This document shows, one piece after another, positions 52,389 through 58,553 of a stretch of 58,553 bases of DNA. How positions within the stretch are numbered: position 1 is the stretch's first letter; each line of letters starts with the position of its first letter. The position numbers and the translations under genes are program-made. The stretch is from Opitutia bacterium UBA4506 (GTDB lineage: Bacteria; Verrucomicrobiota; Verrucomicrobiia; Opitutales; Puniceicoccaceae), in the NCBI GenBank assembly GCA_002388665.1, contig DGMY01000063.1, positions 1-58,553 on the forward strand. The letters are read 5' to 3'. The notes below the pieces were generated by a model. That model saw only the letters and a list, made by a program, of their open reading frames with translations. It was not told the origin of the DNA and ran no database searches.

Positions 52389-52440
52389 CTCCGATATGGG
52401 AGCTAAACTAAATCCATAACCCATAACCCACTGCTATACT

Positions 52441-53082
52441 ATGAAAACGTTTCAAAGACTCACAGCTGCACTTTCCCTTGGAGGCGGCCTTTTGTTCGCC
52501 GGCGGGCTCTCTGCCCAGATCGTGCTTTTCGACTTCACGGGCGGTTCATTGGAGGACTCGATCGATACCGCAAACATGACCGCTACCACGATCGAGACCG
52601 AATCCAGTTTTAACAGTTTTACGTCCAGCTCAGGTTGGGATTCCGCGGCGCAGATCAGCGGCGCCTCTTCTTTCTTTTCCGGTCCTACGTCACAGGCACT
52701 GGCCGGAGATGCTGTCTATTTTACCATCACCGCCGCCGCTGGTTATGAGTTGAATATCTCCGGTTTCAGCTTTCAGGCCCGCAGTACTTCGGCCGCCCCC
52801 CAGGATGTGGGCTTCACTGTGAATGGCTCTTCTTTTGATTTCTCGGCTGATTACTCAAATGATTCCACGATTACTTTGATCTCTAATTCGTCTCTGGGTC
52901 TTACCGGTCAATCCTCCGTGACGTTCTCCGTTCAGGGATGGAATTCCTCCGGCTCCAGTGCCCTTCAATTGGATAACATATCGGTCACCGGGTCGGTAAG
53001 TGCTGTGCCCGAGCCGTCTGCGTACGGGGCTGTGGCCGGGTTGTTGGCCATCGGCCTGGTCGTTAGCCGCCGCCGTCGCTGA
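52441..53082 (+). CDS. PEP-CTERM sorting domain protein
   Basis: A 213-residue exported protein with a signal peptide (MKTFQRLTAALSLGGGLLFA, cleavage near SAQ) and, at the C-terminus, the PEP-CTERM tripartite signal: VPEPSAYG, a hydrophobic span and RRRR. Exosortase would process this at the membrane and the protein would be surface-attached or released to the matrix. The region between is a beta-rich, Ser/Thr/Gly-rich domain without cysteine (SGWDSAAQISGASSFFSGPT, AAGYELNISGFSFQARSTSA), typical of such proteins. No exosortase gene is in the window, so the processing enzyme is encoded elsewhere. A sigma-54-like element lies in its leader, which has no Shine-Dalgarno sequence. Confidence 0.93.
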   Translation: MKTFQRLTAALSLGGGLLFAGGLSAQIVLFDFTGGSLEDSIDTANMTATTIETESSFNSFTSSSGWDSAAQISGASSFFSGPTSQALAGDAVYFTITAAAGYELNISGFSFQARSTSAAPQDVGFTVNGSSFDFSADYSNDSTITLISNSSLGLTGQSSVTFSVQGWNSSGSSALQLDNISVTGSVSAVPEPSAYGAVAGLLAIGLVVSRRRR

Positions 53083-53414
53083 TTCCGTGGGGCGTTCGCC
53101 CCTTTGTAGCCTTCTTGGCCCCCGGTCTCGGCCATCGGTCGATACCCGGGCCGCCCGGGGGCTCAGCATCGATCAGGACGTAGCCCTGCCCGTCGCGATA
53201 CCATACCGGTGTACGTAAAAGCAGGCCTGGTTCACGCTTTGTGGTCGCCGCAGGATGCTGTCCATTCCGAGTGGCCGAGCGAACGCGATCACCGCAACGC
53301 GAAACTGGCGAGCGGAGAGGTCGAAGCCCTTTTTCGGGTCCGGTCGATGATCCACGGGGCCGGGGTGTTGCTTCTTGGGGCTGACTGCAGAGCGCAGTCT
53401 TCCAAGTGTAGGGC
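53083..53414. other. 332-bp region between PEP-CTERM and trkH genes
   Basis: The two flanking genes converge here. No gene is supported: the open frames present on both strands have no start, no family pattern, or overlap trkH. There is a CCCGGG-rich palindromic patch near 53145-53165 but no T-run, so I do not call a terminator. The sequence could be a decayed gene, but I cannot show it. Confidence 0.5.
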
Positions 53415-54893
53415 TCAAGAGAAGCGTTTCCAGAGCGAGGGAGCAAAGAGCACGAGAATGGCGTAGAATTCCAACCGGCCCATGATCATGAGTAGGGCGA
53501 GGTAGACTTTGGTGTAGTCCTCGAGTTGGCCAAAATTCTCGGTGGGGCCAAAGGATCCCAGTCCGGGGCCGATGTTGAATAGGCAGGCCACCACCGAGGA
53601 GAATAGGCTCAACGGGTCGAGCTGGGGTTCGAAGATGGAGACGAGGAGGCAGCTCAATGCCATTACAAAGAAGGCCAGGACCAGGAAGAGAGAGATTTCC
53701 TGAATGTCGTCCGTCGACATGGTCCGGTTGTTGATTCGCATGGGCCTGACAACGTGCGGACGAAAGGCGCGCTCGAGGTGGAACATGATCGCGCGCGAGC
53801 TCACCACAAAACGAATGACTTTGCTCCCTCCCGCTGTAGATCCGGAACAGCCGCCGATAATCATGAGGCCCAGGAGGGTGATCTGTGCGGGGTACGCCCA
53901 AACCGCAAAATTTTCCGTGGCGAATCCGGTCGTGGTCATGATCGAGACCACTTGGAAGATCGAGCCGCGGATGATGTCGTGCGGGCTGTCGCTCGGATCC
54001 GAGGCCAAGAGGATCAATCCGACAAAGATCGACGCCCCGACCAATATAGCGATGTAGCAGACGAATTCGAGGTTTCGAAAGAGCGTCCGCACTCCGTCCC
54101 GTCGAAATGCGCGGAGAAAGAGGAGGAAACTGGCCCCGCAGATCGCCATAAATACAATCGAGACCCATTCAACGGCCGGAGAGGCGAACCCTGCCAGGCT
54201 TTCAGTGAGGGTGCCGAATCCGCCGGTCGATACGGTCGCAAACATGTGGCACACGGCGTCGAACCATTCCATCCCAGCGAATCGATACGCGATCGCGCAG
54301 AGAAGGGAGAAAACGAGGTACAGTACCATGATGCGGAGAGCCCCGGTCTGCATCCGTCCGTCATAGACGTCTTCCGAATTCCCCGAATACTCCCGCGAGA
54401 AGAGGACTTTCGCCCCCGATCCGAGAAATGATAGGATGGCGACGAAGAAGACCACTACCCCGAGTCCGCCGATCCACTGGGTCAGCGATCGCCAGAATAA
54501 AATGGCGTGCGGGAGCCCCGATACGTCGCTGAACACCGACGCCCCGGTCGTGGTGAACCCCGAGGCACTTTCAAAAAAGGCCGAGGCAAACGAGAGTTCC
54601 GGGATCGAAAAGTAGTAGGGGATCGCTCCGACAAAACTCGCAAAGAGCCACCCGAGGCCGATGACTGCCAGAGCTTCTTTGTGGAAGATGGTCGCCTTGC
54701 CTTTTCGGCCAAACCAAAGGAATACGATCGCAAAGATGAATGAGATCCCAGCTGCGAGCTCCAGCCCGTGAACTGCCCGATTCTCGCCTTCGTCGAAGGG
54801 GAAAATGAGGCCGACGCTAAAACTCGCGGTCAGCGCGACGCCGATGGCCAGGTGGATCAGCGCCAGTAGGCGAAAGATAATCCCGTAATTCAT
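53415..54893 (-). CDS. trkH: Potassium uptake protein TrkH
   Basis: Membrane subunit of the Trk potassium transporter. The 492-residue protein has eight or more spans in four pseudo-repeats, with filter-like loops: SASGFTTTGASVF, ATVSTGGFGTL, VSIMTTTGFATEN and the fourth FNIGPGLGSFGP, each with the conserved glycine that binds potassium. IIGGCSGSTAGGSKVIRF is the strongest family match. It is 9 bp downstream of trkA in the same direction, so the two form a complete Trk system in one operon. Only one TrkH is present in the window. Confidence 0.95.
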   Translation of the reverse strand: MNYGIIFRLLALIHLAIGVALTASFSVGLIFPFDEGENRAVHGLELAAGISFIFAIVFLWFGRKGKATIFHKEALAVIGLGWLFASFVGAIPYYFSIPELSFASAFFESASGFTTTGASVFSDVSGLPHAILFWRSLTQWIGGLGVVVFFVAILSFLGSGAKVLFSREYSGNSEDVYDGRMQTGALRIMVLYLVFSLLCAIAYRFAGMEWFDAVCHMFATVSTGGFGTLTESLAGFASPAVEWVSIVFMAICGASFLLFLRAFRRDGVRTLFRNLEFVCYIAILVGASIFVGLILLASDPSDSPHDIIRGSIFQVVSIMTTTGFATENFAVWAYPAQITLLGLMIIGGCSGSTAGGSKVIRFVVSSRAIMFHLERAFRPHVVRPMRINNRTMSTDDIQEISLFLVLAFFVMALSCLLVSIFEPQLDPLSLFSSVVACLFNIGPGLGSFGPTENFGQLEDYTKVYLALLMIMGRLEFYAILVLFAPSLWKRFS

Positions 54894-54902
54894 GCTGTTC
54901 GA

Positions 54903-56264
54903 TTAGCCTTTGCTCGTGAGCATTTTGATCACTTCTTTGCGGCTGGTCTCATCTACCGCCAGGAGTACGCGATCGCCTCGTTCAATCTTGTCTTCCGCCC
55001 CCGGTACGTTGGCGTCCGCGCCCCGCAGGAGGGCTACGATCAGGCACCCTTCCGGGAGATGCAGTTCCACGAGGTTCTTGCCGACCGCTGAGCTGTCGGG
55101 GGATACCGCTACTTCGATGAGGCGGGTCGTCCGTACCGACATCGAAGAGAGTTCCACCACGGTCTCCCGCTCGAGGTAGCGGATGAGTTCCTTGACCGAG
55201 GCTTGGCGGGGGGAGACGACCGAGGCCACTCCCATCGAGATTCGTAGGTCTTCGAGCAGCTCTTCGTAGTCCGGCTTGTTGATGACCAGTTGCACGTGCT
55301 TTGCCCCGAGTTTTGAGGCCTGAAGGCAGGTCATGATGTTGTGCTCGTCCTCTTTGGTGCAGGCTACAAAGTAGTCGACGCTGTCGATCTGCTCTTCTTC
55401 GAGAAGTCGGCGCGAGGTCGCATCGCCCTGCACAACGGTGATCCCGGGGAACCGGCTCGCCAGTTGTTCGCAACTTTCCAGGTTGGGCTCGATCACCCGC
55501 ACGCGGAACCGGGGGTGCTTGAGAAGACGAATCAGTGAGATGGAGATTTCCGATCCGCCGTAGAGGACGACGCGAACCGTCCCTTCCGTTTCCCCCGGTT
55601 CAACGCGCTGGCGGAACTCGGACACGGCTTCAGGATTTCCAAAGACAGTCAGCTGGTCCCCCGCAGCTAGGGCCGAGTCCGCACGGGCGACCATCGTCTC
55701 CCCGTCGCGGGTGACCATCCCCACCCGCATCCGCGGGTTGATTTTCATCTCACGCAGGGTGACTCCGATCAGCTTGCTTCGCGGGGAAACTGCCATGTTC
55801 TGCACTTCGATCTGCCCCCGCGCAAAGTGCTCGATCGCCACCCGCCCGGGGTGCCGGATCGCTTTCGCCAGTTCGACCGCACAGAGCATCTCCGGATTTA
55901 AAAAGAAATCCACGTCGAAGAGCTGCTGATAGTCCATCCGGCTGTGGTCCAGGTAGGTCTGGTCGTGGATCCGGGCAACGGTGAAAAGGTTGTTTCCGAG
56001 TTCGTGCGCCACTTTGCAGGCCACGAGGTTGGTCCGGTCATCACTGGTGAGTGACACAAAGTTTCGCGCCTTGGCGATCCCCGCATCGACCAGCATCCCC
56101 GCAGAGCTTCCGTTGCCGCACATCACTTTCACGTCTTGCTCCTCATCAATACGATCCGCTCCCGCGGACGATTTTTCGATGAGGGTGACGCTGTGTCCCC
56201 TTCGGCTAAGACTTTGGCAGATGAAGCTGCCAACTTCCCCGGCTCCGACGATAATGGTCTTCAT
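54903..56264 (-). CDS. trkA: Trk potassium transporter regulatory protein TrkA
   Basis: Peripheral NAD(H)-binding subunit that gates TrkH. The start at 56264 gives 453 residues and the standard MKTIIVGAGEVGSFICQSLS; the 40 residues of open frame before it are unlike TrkA. There are two Rossmann RCK_N domains (GAGEVGSFI near 7, then VVLYGGSEISISLIRLL near 232) and two RCK_C domains (about 140-220 and 370-453, with VGKNLVELHLPEGCLIVALL). Residues for NAD binding look intact in the first domain, while the second has GGSEIS instead of GGGxxG. It lies 9 bp upstream of trkH, and 215 bp from the divergent capD-like gene. Confidence 0.95.
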   Translation of the reverse strand: MKTIIVGAGEVGSFICQSLSRRGHSVTLIEKSSAGADRIDEEQDVKVMCGNGSSAGMLVDAGIAKARNFVSLTSDDRTNLVACKVAHELGNNLFTVARIHDQTYLDHSRMDYQQLFDVDFFLNPEMLCAVELAKAIRHPGRVAIEHFARGQIEVQNMAVSPRSKLIGVTLREMKINPRMRVGMVTRDGETMVARADSALAAGDQLTVFGNPEAVSEFRQRVEPGETEGTVRVVLYGGSEISISLIRLLKHPRFRVRVIEPNLESCEQLASRFPGITVVQGDATSRRLLEEEQIDSVDYFVACTKEDEHNIMTCLQASKLGAKHVQLVINKPDYEELLEDLRISMGVASVVSPRQASVKELIRYLERETVVELSSMSVRTTRLIEVAVSPDSSAVGKNLVELHLPEGCLIVALLRGADANVPGAEDKIERGDRVLLAVDETSRKEVIKMLTSKG

Positions 56265-56479
56265 AGTAGGGCCCTTACTACTCGCCCAACCCCGTCGGAG
56301 ACGAGAGGAATTTACGAGCTCCGATTTCAGCGAGTCCCCGGCCCGGGAAGGTCTCCTCCGTGGTGAGGCCGTTCTTCCCCCCAAATCGCGATCCCCGCCT
56401 CCGTTCTCTTCCGCCGTCGCGGTCAGTTCTCATTAACTCTCGCTCTCGAACGGTTTTCTGCTTTCGATTTCACTAGTTT

Positions 56480-58360
56480 ATGACGTTCCCCTCTCTATCA
56501 GCGTTTCGTAGTGAACGACTACGGTTTGTAGGATTGCTCTTCCTCTACGCTCTGTTCCTTGGTGTGGCTCTCTGGGTTTCCTACGAGCTTCGTTTCGATT
56601 TCAATATCAACGAGCAGTACCGATCAAATCTCGCCAAGGGGCTTCTCTTCGCGCTTCCCATTCAGCTGTTCCTTCTCTGGCGCTTCGGCCAGTTCCGGGG
56701 GCTGTTGTCCTTTTTTCGCATCCCCGATCTCTACCGCCTCTTTCTAGCGCTCTTCATCGCAAGCGGGATCCTCTTTATCATGCGAATGAGCGGGCTCAAG
56801 TTTTTGCCGCTCATCCCACGGGGCGTCATTCTGGCCGATCTTCTGTTTTCTGTCGTCCTCATCGTCGCGTTCCGGACCAGTCTTAGGATCTATCGCGAAA
56901 AGTATCAGACCGGGAGTGGGGTTGCCGTAGCCGATCGTCATCGGTTGGCCATTATCGGTGCCGGTTCCACGGGCGCGTCTTTGGCTGCAGACCTTCTGTC
57001 GCGCTCGCAGCTCGGGTTGCGCCCGGTCGTCTTCTTCGATGACGATCCGGAAAAGATCGGGCGGGATATTCACGGGATTCCCATTGTCGGGGGCGCCGAG
57101 GATTTGGTGACCGCTGCCGCCGATTTTGGGGCCACCCGGGTCGCCATTGCTATTCCTTCCCTGCAGGCGAAACGCATCCGCACCATTCTCGATCGGGCGC
57201 GGGAGGTCGGCTTGGAGACGGTGATTGTCCCCGGTATCCACGAGCTGTCAACGGGGCAGGTACGGGTTGAGGAGATGCGAGAGGTCTCCGTCGAGGACCT
57301 TTTGGGCCGCGAGCCGGTTTCGATTCAAACCGAGTCCATTGCCGGGATTGTGCAGGGCAAGGTGGTGTTCGTTACCGGCGCCGGCGGTAGTATCGGGTCA
57401 GAGCTGGTCCGGCAGATTCTGTCCTTTGCTCCCGCCAAAATGATTTTGATCGACGCTTCCGAGGAGGCGATCTTTGAGATCAACGCCGAGATCGCTGAGA
57501 GAAATACCTCAGTCGAGGTGGTGGCCAGGGTCGTCAATTTCCGCGACGCCCACCCGGTGCGGGCCCTCCTGGCAGAGTTTCGCCCTTCCATTCTGTTTCA
57601 CGCCGCCGCTTATAAGCATGTCCCGCTGATGGAGGGCCAGCCGTGGGAGGCCGTGGCGAATAATTCCCTGGGCACCTACACGCTCGGCCAATGGGCCATT
57701 GAGTTCGGTGTCGAGCGCTTTGTCCTCATTTCCACCGATAAGGCGATCAAACCCACGAGCATCATGGGCGCGAGCAAGCGGCTTGCGGAGATCGCCATGC
57801 AGGAGCTGTCGGCGGGGCAGAGCTCGACCCGTTTTATGGCGGTGCGCTTTGGCAATGTGCTGGGGTCTTCCGGAAGTGTCATCCCCACGTTCCGCCGCCA
57901 GATTGCCCGCGGTGGCCCAGTCACGGTAACCCATCCCGAGGTGACGCGCTATTTCATGACCATCGCCGAGGCCGTGGGGTTGGTCCTCCAATCCGCCGCA
58001 ATGGGGAAGGGCGGGGACCTCTTTCTGCTCGAGATGGGGGAACCGGTGAAAATCATCGATCTCGCCCGCCAGATGATCGAACTCAGCGGCTACAAGCCCG
58101 AAACCGAGATCCCGATCACCATAACCGGACTCCGTCCGGGAGAGAAACTCTTCGAGGAGCTCCTCTACGACTCCGAATTCGATGAGCCCACGCTCCACCC
58201 GCGCATCCGGAAAATCCACAAATCCCCCCCCGTTCCCGATGACTTTATCAAGAAACTCCACCAACTGGAAGCCGACCTCCTCCAACTGTCCGCCCAAGAC
58301 CTAAAAACCCGAATCAAAGAACTAGTTCCCGAATACTCAAAGGCCCACTCAACCCCGTAG
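56480..58360 (+). CDS. Membrane nucleotide-sugar 4,6-dehydratase (CapD/WbpM family)
   Basis: Probably converts UDP-GlcNAc to a 4-keto-6-deoxy sugar for surface polysaccharide. The 626-residue protein has about four N-terminal spans (to about 135), a first CoA/NAD-binding-like domain beginning RLAIIGAGSTGASLAADLL (near 155), and the catalytic SDR domain from VFVTGAGGSIGSELVRQIL (near 300) with FHAAAYKHVPLME, LISTDKAIKPTSIMGASKR and RFGNVLGSSGSVIPTFRRQI. The catalytic tyrosine of ordinary SDRs is Met here (MGASK), as in the FlaA1/WbpM family. Length fits PglF/WbpM. The downstream end of the window has no more genes. Confidence 0.92.
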   Translation: MTFPSLSAFRSERLRFVGLLFLYALFLGVALWVSYELRFDFNINEQYRSNLAKGLLFALPIQLFLLWRFGQFRGLLSFFRIPDLYRLFLALFIASGILFIMRMSGLKFLPLIPRGVILADLLFSVVLIVAFRTSLRIYREKYQTGSGVAVADRHRLAIIGAGSTGASLAADLLSRSQLGLRPVVFFDDDPEKIGRDIHGIPIVGGAEDLVTAAADFGATRVAIAIPSLQAKRIRTILDRAREVGLETVIVPGIHELSTGQVRVEEMREVSVEDLLGREPVSIQTESIAGIVQGKVVFVTGAGGSIGSELVRQILSFAPAKMILIDASEEAIFEINAEIAERNTSVEVVARVVNFRDAHPVRALLAEFRPSILFHAAAYKHVPLMEGQPWEAVANNSLGTYTLGQWAIEFGVERFVLISTDKAIKPTSIMGASKRLAEIAMQELSAGQSSTRFMAVRFGNVLGSSGSVIPTFRRQIARGGPVTVTHPEVTRYFMTIAEAVGLVLQSAAMGKGGDLFLLEMGEPVKIIDLARQMIELSGYKPETEIPITITGLRPGEKLFEELLYDSEFDEPTLHPRIRKIHKSPPVPDDFIKKLHQLEADLLQLSAQDLKTRIKELVPEYSKAHSTP

Positions 58361-58408
58361 TGTGCAGCTTCAGCAAACATCCGCTCCCGCGTCCCACGGC
58401 CGAGAATT

Positions 58409-58448
58409 GGGGATATGGGGATATGGGGATATGGGGATATGGGGATAT
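58409..58448. repeat. Five tandem copies of GGGGATAT
   Basis: The 8-bp unit GGGGATAT is repeated five times without a gap (58409-58448), followed by a degenerate sixth (GGAAGATGGGGG) and another GGGGATAT at 58463-58470. It is 48 bp after the capD-like gene and lies outside coding sequence. Length variation by replication slippage would be expected. Confidence 0.9.
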
Positions 58449-58474
58449 GGAAGATGGGGGCAGGGGATATGAGG

Positions 58475-58508
58475 AACGTTAAACGCTAAACACTAAACAT
58501 TTAACGTT
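58475..58508. repeat. Inverted repeat AACGTTAAA / TTTAACGTT
   Basis: Two perfect 9-bp arms (58475-58483 and 58500-58508) separated by 16 bases, right after the tandem repeat. The spacer has further TAAAC-type steps (CGCTAAACACTAAACA). It is AT-rich in a GC-rich setting and may be part of a dispersed intergenic repeat. Only one copy was noticed in the window. Confidence 0.75.
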
Positions 58509-58553
58509 GAAATCTGATCGCCAATTTTCCGCCCTCCGACCTCTGCCCTCTGC

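Overview
The window looks like a piece of the main chromosome of a Verrucomicrobiota bacterium, most likely of the Opitutae/Puniceicoccales side of the phylum. This rests on gene character and not on any search: a PEP-CTERM surface protein, a three-domain-length IspG, a primary sigma factor with a lysine/alanine-rich N-terminal tail, an HU protein with an internal insertion, a ResB/CcsA cytochrome c system with a long N-terminal domain on CcsA, and many tetratricopeptide (TPR) envelope proteins. The DNA is GC-rich. Most first genes of operons have no Shine-Dalgarno sequence. I see no tRNA or rRNA genes, no CRISPR array, no insertion sequence and no prophage.

Layout. 1-3733 (minus): a histidine-rich lipoprotein, ResB and CcsA (cut by the window edge), a system II cytochrome c maturation operon. 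3837-4901 (minus): DAHP synthase. 5176-8152 (plus): a small protein, HU with a clear terminator, then galactokinase overlapping a Gfo/Idh/MocA dehydrogenase. 8334-11169 (plus): the three-subunit proton-pumping transhydrogenase pntAA-pntAB-pntB. 11288-15581 (minus): birA-nadC and galE-lysA. 15748-20467 (minus): a 972-residue TPR protein, a second secreted protein and an ExbB-type channel with no ExbD beside it. 20689-22950 (plus): an SRAP DNA-protein crosslink protein, a TPR protein and a serine-rich lipoprotein. 23138-28939 (plus): gyrB, gyrA and an alpha/beta hydrolase. 29025-30218 (minus): a PAS/PP2C regulator.

30296-37791 (minus): ispG, rseP and dnaE. 37975-40506 (minus): an AmgK/MurU-like pair and cysH. 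41019-42845 (plus): amtB-glnK behind a convincing sigma-54 promoter. 43111-44142 (minus): a secreted DUF362-like protein. 44313-49994 (plus): a TPR lipoprotein, dnaG, rpoD and a lipoprotein, a version of the macromolecular-synthesis operon. 50079-52157 (minus): a DsbD-like reductase. 52441-53082 (plus): a PEP-CTERM protein, again behind a sigma-54-like element. 53415-56264 (minus): trkA-trkH potassium uptake. 56480-58360 (plus): a membrane nucleotide-sugar dehydratase of the CapD/WbpM type, followed by a short tandem-repeat tract.

Most of this is core housekeeping: replication (gyrB, gyrA, dnaE, dnaG), transcription (rpoD), cofactors (nadC, birA, ispG), sugar nucleotides (galK, galE, murU-like, capD-like), nitrogen control and envelope redox. 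The most unusual signals are a DnaG primase that has lost three of its four zinc ligands, two sigma-54-type promoters (one for ammonium uptake, one for the PEP-CTERM protein), a TPR/ExbB operon without ExbD, and a histone-H1-like tail on the primary sigma factor.
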